DNA of 64,000 bases from Lotus japonicus. Lineage: Eukaryota > Streptophyta > Magnoliopsida > Fabales > Fabaceae. The stretch lies in NCBI RefSeq assembly GCF_012489685.1, contig NC_080045.1, positions 64,068,722 to 64,132,721 on the forward strand, given 5' to 3'. The notes below the pieces were generated by a model. It worked only from the letters and a program-made list of their open reading frames with translations. It was not told where the DNA came from and did no database searches. A program made the position numbers and the translations under genes. Positions 36,601-49,310 of the stretch are shown here, in pieces. The stretch's first letter is position 1. The number at the start of each line of letters is the position of its first letter.

Positions 36601-38575
36601 TTTCTGGGTTTTCAGCTAGTGGACCTGGGCGATGCAAGATAAAGAATGGAGGATGTTGGCATGAAGCCCGGAATGGACATGCATTTTCTGCTTGTGTGGT
36701 TAGTAGTTACCAAGTTTTTTCATGCTCCATTCAGCAGCATGTTTTGTCTCTACTGAATCTTTAATATTTGAAATTTACTGGTTTACAAATCTATAATGGA
36801 AAATTGAGTTGTGACTTAAGTTGTCATTACTTCACGAACAGGACGATGGAGAAGTTAAATGCCAATGTCCTGCAGGGTTTAAAGGTGACGGTGTCAAAAA
36901 TTGTCAAGGTGAGACATTTTGGCATTTGTTATTATTTTTGTTGTCCCTTGAGCGGACCTTTGTATTGTTATGTTTATCTAGAACATAGTAAGTTATGTAC
37001 GACATATACCTAAAAATTCTGGATCCTGATTCAAATATCATTGTCAAGGTAAGCTGATATTCTCATTGCTCTTCAAATATGTCCGAAATAGTATATGATC
37101 CATGGTTTAATGTACAGTATTTTTGGATTATAGTTTGCAAACCATTGTTTGAGAGTCAACTAAAAAAGAAAAACTTTCTTCCTTTCGACTTGAGCTATAG
37201 ATAAAACCCAGTTTTAAGATTAACCAGCCGAAATTTTGCCAAGCATGTTTTGAGGATGAAACTCTTTTTTGCACCCTAAATAGTATAAACTGGTTTGCAA
37301 ACCTGCTATTAAGTTTTGAACTATTACTACAATAGCACCCAATACTGAAACCTGGGCCACATTTTTGCTCAAACTTCTCCCTATGATCATATGTAACAAC
37401 ATCCTTCTTAGAATTTGGATTAGGCATTTAGGCCTAACTCTACCCCAAAAGCTGCTTAGGAGTGAGGATCACTCTACCCTTTTTAAGAACTATTTGGAGT
37501 CAATGTGGGACTTTTCAACAATCCTTAAATTTGTATTTTCTGCAAGTTAAACTCAGTATGCAACATTAGGACAACAGAAATGACTTAAAATAGAAAGACA
37601 TATTGCTGTCTCAGTAAGTGAAATGTTGGCTTGTATGTGAATTATACTTAGACAAATCAACTTCATCTTGCCATTGATAATAATACCTTGAAATGTTTTC
37701 ATCATAATGAAAATGAATGAACTTCTAAAGTTGAACTACTCCTTCTTCATCCTTGCAGACGTTGATGAATGTAAAGAGAAGAAAGCTTGCCAGTGCCCTG
37801 AATGTAGCTGCAAGAATACTTGGGGAAGCTATGACTGCAGTTGCAGTGGGGATCTTCTGTATATTAGGGACCATGATACCTGCATAAGTGAGTTAAATAC
37901 ACTTGACGTATTTTTTCTTACACAAAAATTTGAATGTGCTTGTTTTCATATTCCCATTGGGTATTCTGCAGGTAAAACTGCTAGTCAAGGAGGAAGATCT
38001 GCTTGGGCTGCTTTTTGGGTCATTATAGCTGGCTTAGTTCTATCTGCTGGTGGGGGATACCTTATATACAAATACAGAATAAGGGTAAGCTTTGTTGTAT
38101 TTTCTCAGTTTGGTGATGCTATTCAATCCCATCTTCAATTCTAAATTTATTTTTCGTATGAGATCCATCAAGTGCATGTTTGGAAACCCTTCTACGATTG
38201 ATTCTGAAGACATAATCAATTTTGAGGACAAGCTTCTATGAGTAGCTTCTAGTTACTAGAATTGATTGAGACAAAAGAAGCTGATCCAAACATGCTATAA
38301 GTTCCATGTCAGCTGAGTTTTTTTGTTAGAGTTCTATGAGAACATGACATTTGTGTCAGAAATATTTGCACCGATCTGCTACATCTTACAGAAGCAAGAG
38401 ACGTTTCCTTTGTAATTTACCTGGTAGTGTTTTGCTTGTGCAAAAAGTTAACTGTACATTTCTTGTTGTCTTGCAGTCATATATGGATTCAGAAATCAGA
38501 GCCATCATGGCACAGTACATGCCCTTGGACAGTCAAGCAGAAGTTGTAAATCATGTGAACGATGAAAGAGCATGA
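33643..38575 (+). CDS. VSR: Vacuolar sorting receptor (VSR / BP-80 family)
   Basis: A type I membrane receptor that carries soluble cargo to plant vacuoles. Exons: 33643-33955, 34647-35339, 35422-35510, 35588-35657, 35729-35812, 35920-35996, 36092-36173, 36616-36698, 36842-36908, 37759-37887, 37972-38084, 38477-38575. They total 1899 nt, or 632 residues. A signal peptide covers residues 1 to about 27 (a second in-frame ATG is at 33646). A protease-associated domain lies at about 55-165, followed by the Cys-rich central VSR domain (WYCPKAF...[13 protein letters not shown]). The Cys-rich/EGF-like repeats end in a calcium-binding type ([16 protein letters not shown]). One membrane span follows ([20 protein letters not shown]). 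The cytosolic tail has the tyrosine sorting motif YMPL (614-617). The gene is complete. Confidence 0.95.
34070..34185. repeat. Intronic MITE-like repeat, VSR intron 1
   Basis: It runs from TGCATGTTTGGATACATG to GAAACATGCTATTT, so the ends are roughly inverted (GCATGTTT / AAACATGC). The interior GAATTGATTCTGGGAGAAGC matches other family members. Confidence 0.6.
38165..38310. repeat. Intronic MITE-like repeat, VSR intron 11
   Basis: It runs from GTGCATGTTTGGAAACC to GATCCAAACATGCTATAAG, giving inverted ends (GCATGTTTGGA / TCCAAACATGC). The interior holds GATTGATTCTGAAG and AGAATTGATTGAGAC. Confidence 0.65.
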
Positions 38576-38670
38576 AAATGAAAATGTTGAGGCCTGGGTG
38601 ACTTGCCCTGAACCTTTTTGAACTGTTCAGGATTCTGAGCTTTAAATTTAATAGACTGTATCATATGGAC

Positions 38671-38676
38671 AATAAA
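38671..38676 (+). terminator. Polyadenylation signal of the VSR gene
   Basis: AATAAA lies about 95 bp after the TGA at 38573-38575. Confidence 0.5.
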
Positions 38677-38679
38677 AAA

Positions 38680-40120
38680 GTTGAGAATTAGATAGTTGCC
38701 CTGTGTTTTTATTCAGAATGTACCAAGTTTTATACTTGTGATGGCTGAATTTAGAGCAGACTAAGTTATTTCACTAGATTCTAGGATGTGTTTATGTGAC
38801 TTCTTGTTCCACATTTATGATTGTAACCTATTGTGCTTTTAGTACAGGCTTTAGTTAACACTGTTCTTCCATTGATTGGTGGGGTTGTTCTTCTTGCTTC
38901 TTTCATAGCCAGGTTTTGCCATGAATTGTTTGTAGTAGTCATACTACAAAACAAAGGATGATTCCTCCTTTACATTTAAAATTATTATAATTATAAATTC
39001 CTAGTAAGAATTGTTTTAGCGCGAAAGTTTCTCAAACACAATTTTATTCGTGTAAACTTAATCTATCAAACTTAATTTTATCCAACAATAAAACAAACGA
39101 GTGGGCTCACAAAGGCTCCCCATTAGTATCCAATTGACATAGTAATGAGAAAAGAGAAATTGTGTTTGTACATTCGTTTCATACTTCTTTTTAATTTGTA
39201 AAATAGGGATATAAAGAGATGGGAGAAAAATATGGCATAATAGAATTGATGCAAAGAATATGATTTGAACTTCTGAGAACGTACGGTTTTAAGTGTGGCT
39301 TGTGTTAGCGTAGTCTATGACTTAACTTTAAAATTAGACTATGGATACATAGGTTTTATTTTCTTCTTTTATTTTCCCAGCCCAATGGTGGTGTCAAGGA
39401 CTAAGATGATGTGTGGAGTTCTACCAGCTTGGTAATCCGCATCTTGAGTCGTTGGAGCCTGTTTGATCGGCGGGGATCGCGTTGACAGGTGAAATCAATG
39501 GCTGAAAATATATTTCTGTTGATATCTTTCTCACGGGAAGCCTCTAGGTTTGATTGTTGAAAATAATTGTTACGATTGACTCCACGGTACTTTTTTTGTT
39601 ATTTTCTTGAGTTAGTAGACATATGCGTTGGGGATGGGAGGTCCAGGTGTCAACCCTGGAGGGTTGTAGTTTATCTTTCCAATGTAAAAAATCAACAATA
39701 AATAGTGTGTTTAAGTGTTTGTTAATTAAAGTGTGTTGCTATCATTTAAGAACTTAAGTATATTGTTAATCTTTGATTAATTTATGATTCAGGGTCAACT
39801 TTGTCCAAATTTGAAAGTGACACAAGCTTGGAAATACAGCCTAATTTTGGAATTTTTAGGGAAAGATGACAATAACTCGAGATTACTAAAAAGGGTGAGC
39901 CAAACATGAATAATCAAGAAATCATTAATAAAGAGTCAAGAAACCAACTCAAAATGATGGCTCATAGTTAACAAAAATACACAAGGTCGCTTGTTTAATT
40001 GACCTCATGCTTTCTTAGAAATAAATGCTGTTAATAAATACTTATGAACAAAACAAAAAACATAACAAAATGCCAAAATCAGCTCTTTTGCCCCATCCTC
40101 TTTTCCTGAGTGCTATATAG
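38680..40120. other. Intergenic region between VSR and bHLH gene A
   Basis: No gene. One SINE-like 3' end lies at 39600-39690 (GTCCAGGTGTCAACCCTGG, then TTTATCTTTCCAATGTAAAA). The rest is unremarkable A/T-rich sequence. Confidence 0.5.
39600..39690 (+). mobile_element. SINE-like fragment, family 2
   Basis: GACATATGCGTTGGGGATGG, a B-box-like GTGTCAACCCTGG and the shared 3' end TTTATCTTTCCAATGTAAAA are present. The 5' part is not clear. Confidence 0.45.
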
Positions 40121-41745
40121 TTATGGTTGTTTGGTTGGAAAAAGATTGAGGTCTAGTCCAATGTTCATTCCGTTGAAAGCAATGGGAGCATACATCCAGA
40201 GATCATCAGAGCTCAGAAGCTGTTCAATTGAAATCAAAATATGAGAAAACATGAATGAGTCTCAATATTTCAAAAAGTCTAATATGAAAATTATTTTTCA
40301 CTGATCTTAAAATTAACTTGTTACCTTTATTTGGAGTTGTAAAAACTTCACATATTGAACAGCTTCTTCAAGCATGGTGCTGATATCCACCTACAGTACA
40401 AAAGGAAGCAAGCTTGATAATTTTACCATCTTAACCAATTGTTTTGATTTTTCACAACAGTTGGATTTGCATTAAGAAAGGTACCTTAGTTCCATTGGGG
40501 ACTAGGTTTTGTAAGATTTTCAACCTTTCATTTATTTTTTCTCTTCTTCTCTGCATTACAAAAATGGAAAATTTCATGAGATCTAATTCACAGTTCACAG
40601 CACATGGAAAATATTATAAGATCATAAAATTATAGCCATGATATTTTGATGAAATACACTTGGCAGTTGGCACAATACATACTCTTGCATAGATGCTCTG
40701 TGGGTCAGTAGCAGAACCTCTTTCAGATCTTGATTTACCCTTCAACTTAATAGTTGTAGAATCCTTCTGGTCCAAGCTTGAAGACCCTCCACCATTTAGC
40801 TCATTGGAGTCATCATCTTCTGAGCAGCAACTGCTCAAACTCTGCCCATGAAGACCAAGATTTCTATCCTCTTCAGTGTTGCTTGTAAAAGCAGATTTTG
40901 CTTTCTTCCTAGATTTGACATTTGTCTTGTTCTTTTGAACCTATAAAATCATCAAATCGAAATTATCACATCAAGATGAGAACCACTTAAAATCAAACAC
41001 ATAAATTCATTCTTCAGGAAAAACATTATAAAGACAATTATTCATAAGCATCCGTACAATGCAAACACCCAACAGACACAGAGAGTGAGAAAATAAGAGG
41101 TCATGAATGTCGAGAGAGATATTGAGAAAATTTGGGTGTTTGCAAATCACTAGGACTGGGAAGTAACATTATGTGATTTATGTAGAACCAAAAAATAAAA
41201 ATGATGTGTTTTTCTACCTCCATTGCGCTCCTGGATCTTTTTCCTGACTTTTCAAGATTGCTGGTTATATCCTCTTCTGGTGGTTCAGAAACTGGTTCTT
41301 CACATTGCTTGTGAGCCTTGTCACCAATAACCTCTTCATCAGAGTTTTCATTCCCTTGAACACTAAATGTGTTGAATTTGGCATCACCTATTGACATGAA
41401 GCCAATGTTGGCTACCGGATCATCAAAGCAGCAATTGCCACCACTTGTAGTAGGAAACATGTTGCTACAATTAGTAATATTGGAGCTACTTCCTTGTGAA
41501 AAACCAAAAAAATTAGTCTCACTATTATTGGCATTTGCGTGAACATATGAACTGCAATTGATGCCTGTCACACTCATTATTGTTGATTCATGGCCAGACC
41601 ATGATGCAGGTGGAATCTCCAAATTGTAATTTTCATATTGGTGATCAGGGACTGAGCAGTTACTAAGCAACTGGCTCATGAAATCAGCTTCTTCAGCTGT
41701 GTAGAATCCACTGAGAGAACTCCATTCTTCAGAAGTTTGCTCCAT
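40121..41745 (-). CDS. RSL-class bHLH transcription factor, tandem copy A
   Basis: A nuclear regulator of the ROOT HAIR DEFECTIVE SIX-LIKE (RSL, bHLH group VIIIc) type, which controls root-hair growth in model plants. Exons in coding order: 41745-41218, 40940-40683, 40550-40485, 40390-40325, 40219-40121. They total 1017 nt, or 338 residues. The N-terminus ([18 protein letters not shown]) and acidic/Ser-rich region precede a basic KSRKKAKS stretch. The bHLH spans exons 2-4 ([36 protein letters not shown]). The C-terminal signature [18 protein letters not shown] follows. The basic region has Gln/Ala where many bHLH proteins have His/Glu, as is usual in this subgroup. The ATG at 41745 is preferred over an upstream one at 41799 because copies B and C start there. 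Confidence 0.9.
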
Positions 41746-41836
41746 TTTTCTTTCTTTTGTATGGATGGTTTTCTTTTTCAATGTGAGAAGAAACTCCACT
41801 TTGTTTCAGTGCTTGAATGAGATCAATACCCTTACT

Positions 41837-41845
41837 CTATTTATA
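41837..41845 (-). promoter_or_regulatory. Core promoter of bHLH gene A
   Basis: The minus strand reads TTGTTGGGTATAAATAG. The TATAAATAG box lies about 92 bp before the ATG. The same extended motif precedes copies B and C. Confidence 0.75.
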
Positions 41846-41849
41846 CCCA

Positions 41850-44800
41850 ACAAGACAACAAGTACAAAGTATCAAAGTATATAATATACCACTTCCGATT
41901 GACTTCATCTATATTAAAAGATATCAAATGATTATTGCCAATAATTAGTATCAGACAAAGTCCTCATACCCTTAAAATGTACAAGTACAGGTTTTTTTGT
42001 GTGATGGGTTAGAATATTTTGATTGTACTACATCCCAACTCTAATTTTTTTTTATCAGATTTGTTTCTTAAACTTGAACTCAATCATATACTTAAAGAAT
42101 TAACTCAATTATAACCGACTCTACAGCTGATTGGATCTAAATATGCCACAACTGTGTTGACTCAATATATAAGTTAAATAAAATCCTATAATAATGAACA
42201 AATGACAATAGTCCATATAATGATATACATATTCCTTAGAAACAATACAGTTTTACATGTAACACGCGTCTTTATAAATAAATGAAAAAACTAGATATAA
42301 ACTCATGCGATGTGCGAGAGTGTTAAAATATTTTTAGATTTAGTTTTGTAAAAATATCTAGTGAAATTTTTATATAATTCATAGGAAATAAAAATCCACT
42401 AAAATATTTCTTGAATAAAAAATATTAATGAATGTCATTTCTTTTTGAAAGTATTAATGAATGTCATTGGATTCAATTAACATGTAAACAAAATTAATAT
42501 ATTTAGATAAAATGTAACAAAAAAATGCAAAAAGATATGATATCAAGTGTATAATAGTACTATGAATTTAAGTTTAGAATATAAGTTATATATTTTCATT
42601 GATTTTAAATGTATGAATTGATTGATCTTTAAATGTGTTGTAAGGGCTTGAGTGGGTGAGAATAAAATAAGAATAGGCAAGTCTCAAGCTATGATGAAGA
42701 GTGATTATAGGGGGTGACATGTCCAAATTTTTTATGTAGCAAAAAAGAAAGTAATTACATGGTAAAAGTCGAGATAATGTGAATTTATAAATTCACAGCT
42801 AAATTTTTGGTGTGCACAAATATATCTCCACAACCGGAAGTATCACTAAAGAATTAAATTTTTGATTAAATATTTAAGGAGTCCAACTATCTCTTATTGA
42901 ATTCAATTGACAATCAATGAGTATAACCAACTCAGACCGAGGATCATCAAGGTCAATTTAATCTAAGTCCAAAACCCGAACCACATCCCACAATAAAGAA
43001 CTCTCCATGGATACTTCCTTAGAAGGATCCATACTTTATCCTCTAACATGCATCTTGAAAAAGAAAAAGAAAAACCCAAGGATATGGTAGAAGGAAAAAA
43101 ACTAGTTAGAAGCTTGGTTTTGATGTTAAATCTGTTTAAGAAGGATGTTTCTGCTATGTTGGTTTATGCTTTTGTGAAGCATGTAATGTACATTTTGTGT
43201 TTCATCCTGAAACATTGTAGCAATATTGCTCTTTGGTACATGGCTACATGCTCTCGCTCCATTAATATGATCAATGTTCTTTTGAAAATAAAAAAACAAA
43301 ATTCCTTGATGGGACCCCTTATAACTGAAGGGGACCCGGTTCAAGTGTTTGGTTTGCATTAGAATATTATTAGCCCCATATACTTCCTAGAGCTGAGAAA
43401 AAATGAGAGAGAATGAGTACAATATTTAAGTATTTGAGAATGTGAAAGAGGATATTTGGAGGGGTTGCATCAAGGAGATTGAAAAAGAGAATAACACCTG
43501 TTAATTGTGAGACCTTCGTGGGGTTACCCTTAAACTAAATATGATATATATTATATGAAGCGTGTGTTAGGACTTAGAAAAAGAATGAACATGACGTATG
43601 AAAATGGACGGCTAGAGATCGTGCTGAAGAGTCTGTCATGTCATTCTAAAACTGGATTGTAAACTAGACAATATGATCTGCTTACTGTGTTTTGGTCCCC
43701 CCTCCATAGCTGTTAAACCTACCACATTCCCTTCAATGAAACCTTTTTTCAACTCTGTTTTTCAGTTATGGATTTTGCAGATGTTACGTGTATGGATATA
43801 ATACGAGATTCTGCTACATTTTATGCTAGTGCTGAGTTGGTGAGCATGAAAATTATGATCCAGAGCTGGAAAAATCAATCTAAATTAATCAATTTATTAT
43901 AAAGATTGGTTAATTATGGCTTCAGGGTTGTGAAATATTCTCATCTTGTTCTACTACTTTATATGTTTATGGCACTATTATTGGATTATTATAGGACAAC
44001 AATATATTCTTTGTGACATATCGATTAATAGGATTTAATTTCTGGTTTTAGTAGATTTGCTTACGTGTGTATATTTGCTTAATTAGGGTAGTGCGTGAAT
44101 GCCCCTTATTAAGTTTAGATGAAGATCCTTAAGTTTCATCTTATGTTGTATATCTGTCATGTTATCAGATGATCCGACCTATATTGTCATGAAGACATTG
44201 AAGAGCACTTTCTTAATCTCCAATCTTTTGTGACTGAAGGGGATGTATCCTATCCATGTAGGTTTCTTTTGTGATTGATTGATCAGGTTGACACACGGGT
44301 TAAACAGGGGAAATTCATAAGGGAGACATTGATCATGGACTTCACTTATGTTGGAGATGCAATGATTTCAGAAAATATAAATTAAAAATATTTAGGCATG
44401 ATTGTACCACAATAAAAATGTGTGATGAAGTGACAAAAAAACATGTGGATGAACAACCCGCCCTAATGTGGGTTGACGAGTTGGCAGGTAAAAAAATAAA
44501 TTGTGAGTTTAATTCTCCATGCGAGGCAGATTGATCCACCCAAAATTGCTATAAAAAAAATTAAGTGAGCAAATTATAAAAGGAAAAAAGGAACCCTATA
44601 GGCTAGCTAATCGGTATCGTTCTGCCCTAACTCATTTCCATAATGGTTATGCAGGGCAAATCAAAGCGAGGTGGTGGGTTTGGAACTCCAACCCACGCGT
44701 CTCTTTTAGTGTGTAATGTGGGTTGAACCAATGAGTTCCATCCTTACTTCATTTATGTCCATCTATTTTCAAAGTTAAACCAATGCAATTAAGGCATTAA

Positions 44801-45869
44801 CTTTTATCCTATAACTATGAAAAATGTTTTTTTAGATAAAAAAATTTGACTTGAAATATTACATAGATCCTCTTAACATGTCATTAACATAAAAAATTAT
44901 GATCAAGTTAGTAATATTTTGTTGATCATTAGATACCGGTAAATATCTAGATCATAATTTTTAATTATAAAAGTATATGGACTTGATTGGAGCATTGGAA
45001 ATTATAGAGCTCGTTTTTTATCAGAAGCTTGTGATTTAGTTTTTGATGCAGCAGAGGTAGGGGAAAACAATTAGAAAATCTATCAAAAAGAAGAGAAGGA
45101 AAGACATATATAAGATTCATATCCATGTATATTGAATTGCGGATATTATTCATATTTTTCAGAAATTCTATTCCATAAAAAATTGTACTCTAGACATGTG
45201 AATAGATTGACCTTAAAACAACAACGATAAATGGAGCCTGAGGGGAAAGACATGTTGTACTCACAGAAAGACACTCATGTCATAGGCAACACATTTCTTG
45301 AGAACCATCGACACAACGAGAGGCTTGCATGGAGCGGCACCATGGTTAATGCCCAGAGTTTTAGATAAAAAAAACCTCGTCATTCTAAAATATGTGTTTT
45401 TTCATGTAAGTCGGTCATCGAGTTGGAAATATTCACATCTTAGAGCTAACTCACCTGACGGGAGATTTTACATACACAATTAAAATTAATATCAAATTGC
45501 AAATATATATATATATATATAATTTGCCTTTATTTATCTATTTATTTTTACTTTTTATGTTACAAATATATAATAGTTATTTATATGTTAAAATTAATTT
45601 AAACTTTATTTATTATTAATTTATATCATTTATTAGTTGATATAAGATTAGCAGATATTTAATTTCTACTAATTACATCATAGTTCAACAATATTTGAAC
45701 CATTAAATCATGAATAGTTTTGTTTTTAAAACATTACCCAAAAGCAAAAATAGGCTTGTTTGACCATAGTTTGCAGGATTTAATCCTATTTATACAAATG
45801 AACCCAATATAAATATGATTAAGCTAATGAAATGCTCTATCCTCTGTAATTGCTCTGTTCTCAACACAC
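41850..45869. other. Intergenic region between bHLH genes A and B
   Basis: No supported gene. The reading frame at 43048-43362 has no domain. A block at 43303-43347 (CTTGATGGGACCCCTTATAA) matches sequence upstream of genes B and C. A (TA)n run lies near 45505-45520. Confidence 0.5.
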
Positions 45870-47336
45870 TCATCTTCCTTTAGTTGGAGAACTACTGAGA
45901 TCTAATCCAATGTCCATTCCATTGTAAGCAATCGGAGCATACATCCACATATCATCCGAGCTCAAAACCTGTTCCACCCAAATCAAAAAATTAGAAATCA
46001 CCAATGAATTAATCATTATATTTTTAAAATAAGAAGTAGTAAAATTGTTACCTTAATTTGGAGCTGTAAAAACTTCACGTATTGAACAGCTTCCTCAAGC
46101 ATGGTGCTGATATCCACCTACAATTCACCAAGAAAGAAAGCTTGAGACTATGAACACTTCATCAATAATTGAGTAGTAGTTATTCAAGTGTCATAGAGAA
46201 AGCTACCTTAGTTCCATTGGGGACAAGGCTTTGCAGTATTTTCAACCTTTCATTTATTCTTTCTCTTCGCTTCTGCAAAAGGGAAGAGATAAAACTTTTT
46301 AGCTGAGAGCAAAAACAAGATTACAAATACATGTTTAATTCTTCATCAAGAATTTCCCTTCAAAGTGGACTTATAGCATGTTGGGATCAACTTATTTTTT
46401 CTCAGAATCAATTCTGTCATTTGGAAGCTACTCACAGGTGCTTCTTCCCATAATTGATTTTGACTTCAGAATCAATGGTATAGAATGATTTCAAAACGTG
46501 CACTTACTCTTGCATATATGCTTTGTGCATCAGTGGCAGGACCACTAGTGGCTCTTGATTTTCCATATAACTTAGGAGCTTCAGGATCTTTTGGGGTCAT
46601 ACTTGAAGTTGCTCCTCCACTTACTAACTCCAAAGAAGCATTAGAGTCAACTTGTGAAAAACAACTGCTTTGGAGGCATGCTCCTCTACCCTCTTCATTA
46701 TTGCTTATGGGCATAGCATTCCTCATGTTTTTAAAGTCCTACATAATAAAATCATGATCAGAAATCAGAATCCCACATAAGTAAACAACATAACTCATAT
46801 TCTAAAGGAAGAATAGAAATGCAGTCACCTAAGTACTATTTTATTACCTCTATTGAGTTCCTAAATCTTTTTGTTGGGTTCTCCAGGTTTCTGCTTCTTT
46901 CCTCTTCTGCAGGTTCAGAAACCATCATTTCATGATACTCCCTCTTAGCCTGCAAATTGTTCTCAGTAAGAACCTGTCTCCCTGACTCTTCATTAATGCT
47001 TTGAGTAATCTGTTGGGTTAACTTGTCATTCCATTGAAAACTACCACTATCAGTGCTGGAGGTACTCCCTTGGGAGAAACTGAGAAAATTAGTATTTGTG
47101 ACATTTGAAGGAAAATATGAATTGCTATTGGTGCTTGTCAAGGTCAGTGTTGTGGATTCATGACCATGCCAAATGGTAGAAGATGGCATTGGCATGCCAA
47201 AACTGGGATTTCCACAGTGCTTGTCTGTGACAGAATAGTTGCCACCAAGCAACTGGGCCATGAAGTCAGCTTCCTCAGCTGTGTAAAGTCCACTAAGAGA
47301 ACCCCATTCTTCAGAAATTAACTGAATAGGTTCCAT
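45870..47336 (-). CDS. RSL-class bHLH transcription factor, tandem copy B
   Basis: Exons in coding order: 47336-46848, 46738-46508, 46272-46207, 46117-46052, 45968-45870. They total 951 nt, or 316 residues. Exons 3 and 4 are 66 nt each and exon 5 is 99 nt, exactly as in copy A. The N-terminus keeps [18 protein letters not shown]. The linker in exon 2 starts [12 protein letters not shown] and lacks the KSRKKAKS stretch of copy A. The bHLH reads [28 protein letters not shown] and [20 protein letters not shown]. The end is [18 protein letters not shown] followed by [13 protein letters not shown]. Copies B and C share the exon 2 sequence, so they split after their ancestor separated from A. Confidence 0.9.
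46375..46490. repeat. Intronic MITE-like repeat, bHLH B intron 2
   Basis: It begins TAGCATGTTGGGATCAACTT and holds AGAATCAATTCTGTCA and ATAATTGATTTTGACTTCAG. Copies A and C lack it at this position. Confidence 0.6.
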
Positions 47337-47434
47337 TTCCCTCTTTTTCTAGTGTGTTAGTATATAGAACAAATGAAGGAGCTTGATTTTGTTTAAATGC
47401 TTTGATGAGAATAAAAGTGAGAGTTTCAGTAGTG

Positions 47435-47442
47435 TATTTATA
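47435..47442 (-). promoter_or_regulatory. Core promoter of bHLH gene B
   Basis: The minus strand reads TTGTTGGGTATAAATA about 100 bp before the ATG, identical to copies A and C over 16 bases. Confidence 0.75.
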
Positions 47443-47914
47443 CCCAACAACTTGAGGTAATGCCAAAAAGGGATATTGAAAAAGATTCTATTCATGATTG
47501 GTAAGGTAAGGACAAAATACTGATACCACCCTGAGATTAACTTGCACTAGTCCTTGATGGGGCCACTTATAATTTAAGAGGACACAGCTCAAGGTCTTGA
47601 TTTGCAATAAAATACTAGTCTTGAACGAGTCTTAAAATTCTCCTCTCAAGTAGGAAGAAGCACATTGATGATTGATCAAGTGCTGTTGCTGAATGAGACT
47701 GGTGCAGTGGTGTGAGAGTTGGTACACTAGAGGACATGAATATGATGTATAGAATTAATCTGTAAGGCATTCCGGTGCACCAAGATCCGACGTACGCAGT
47801 TTCGAGACGAGGTGTGACAATTTGAACTATTGTACATAAGTTGTAACATTATTTTATTATACAAGTTGGTATTTTCAAGATTTGAATCTATGATCTCAGT
47901 CACGGTTTTTTTTT

Positions 47915-48530
47915 TACCAATATAATGTACTTTTAGAACCTATTTGCCATTATAGTGTAGTTTTTTTTAATTATGCAACTAGTATAAATCGTCACTCTAA
48001 ATGTCCATACCTACTTTTTATTATTTTAAGAAATCACTTTGACTTTCTTTGTTAGTGACGGAAAAAAATCCGTCACAAAATCCCGATATTTAACATAAAA
48101 GGATTAGTGACAGAAGACGGAGAGTGAAATTATCCATCGCACAGAAATTAGTGACGGAATATGGTTGCCACGAAGTCTGTTCTGTCACAAAACCCTAGTG
48201 AATAATATGAAATGAATTACGACGGATATTTGAGAGGGAAGTATTCCGTCGCAAAATTTAGGGAGGAATAATGTTTGTGACGGATAGTTTCTCTCACCAC
48301 CTTCCGTCACTAATTCCATTTACATAATATCAGGATTTTGTGACGGATTTTTTTCCGTCACTACGAAAGAAAGTTTGAAAACAGAAAATTAGGCGGCTGT
48401 CACAGTGGCGATTTCTTTTAAAAAATAGAAAATAGATATCTTACATAGAGTAACGATTTATACTAGTTAGGTAATTAAAAAAAACTACACTATTATGGTA
48501 ATTAGGTTCCAACAATACACTATGTTGGTA
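47915..48530. mobile_element. Long-palindrome (foldback) transposon, 616 bp
   Basis: Almost the whole element is an inverted repeat with arms of about 300 bp. The left end TACCAATATAATGTAC matches the inverted right end TACCAACATAGTGTAT. Both arms carry AATAGTGTAG-like and ACTAGTATAAATCGT segments, then TTTCTTTGTTAGTGACGG (left) and TTTCTTTCGTAGTGACGG (right, inverted). The centre holds many copies of GTGACGGA/TCCGTCAC. It has no coding capacity. A transcript through it would fold into a long hairpin. No target duplication could be fixed. Confidence 0.8.
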
Positions 48531-48737
48531 TGGGGAGAGAGTTCATGAGCAAATCTCTTCATAAGATAAGGGTCAACAGAGGTTGACTCCTCCATCTATA
48601 CTCAAATATGGATTGACGCGTATGAGGAAAAGCATATGAGTCAAATATACGGGAAAGCATATGAGCAAATCTTTCAAGCATATGGATTGATGCGAATTTT
48701 TCTTGTTCTTAAATATATGTCATTTTATAATATCTAT

Positions 48738-48835
48738 GAATAGGAGTTGGGGGACATATGAGTAGGGTAGGGGAGGTCCGGGGATCGATTCTTAGTGAGT
48801 GCAATTTATCTTTCCGATGTACAAAATATATCTAT
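48738..48835 (+). mobile_element. SINE-like element, family 2, 5' truncated
   Basis: It holds GGGGGACATATGAGTAGGG, a B-box-like GGGGATCGATTCTTAG and the 3' end AATTTATCTTTCCGATGTAC, as in the copies at 32.6 and 39.6 kb. TATCTATGAA before and TATCTATAAA after may be the target duplication. Confidence 0.5.
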
Positions 48836-49310
48836 AAAATATTTAATTTTAAAAAAATTACCCTCATAGATAGTGAGGTTTTGAAAAGTTATTGACTTAG
48901 AGGGCAAAATTAATAGGAGAATAGACAACTCCAACAAAATATGTTACAATCAAGTCAACAATGTATAATAGTTGAAATGAAAACTACGTATAAAAATTGT
49001 AGAAAGACTCAGGCATTACTGTATTAGGACACTCTAATTATCCAAATTGTTCTCACAGGTCATGAAGTTAACTCAATGTCAAAACATTTATTGAGAGTTC
49101 AAAAATTATAAACCATTAAATCATGAATAAAATAAACCATCAGCTCATTTACAAGTCTGATTTTTAAAGCATAACCTAAGAATAAAAATAGGCTTGTTTG
49201 ATTACTTAATCCTGAACATGCCAGTTATTATATTCAAATGAACTCAATAGAATATATCCTCTGCAGTTGCTCTGCTCTCATCACATTCATCTTCCTTTTG
49301 TTGGAGAAGA

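Noticed and set aside
41745..41799. Upstream in-frame ATG of bHLH gene A (MEFLLTLKKK...)
   Set aside because: Copies B and C begin at the position equivalent to 41745, and the extension is unlike family N-termini.
43048..43362. 104-codon plus-strand frame between bHLH genes A and B
   Set aside because: It overlaps the conserved upstream block of the bHLH genes and is low-complexity at the start. No domain or splice structure.
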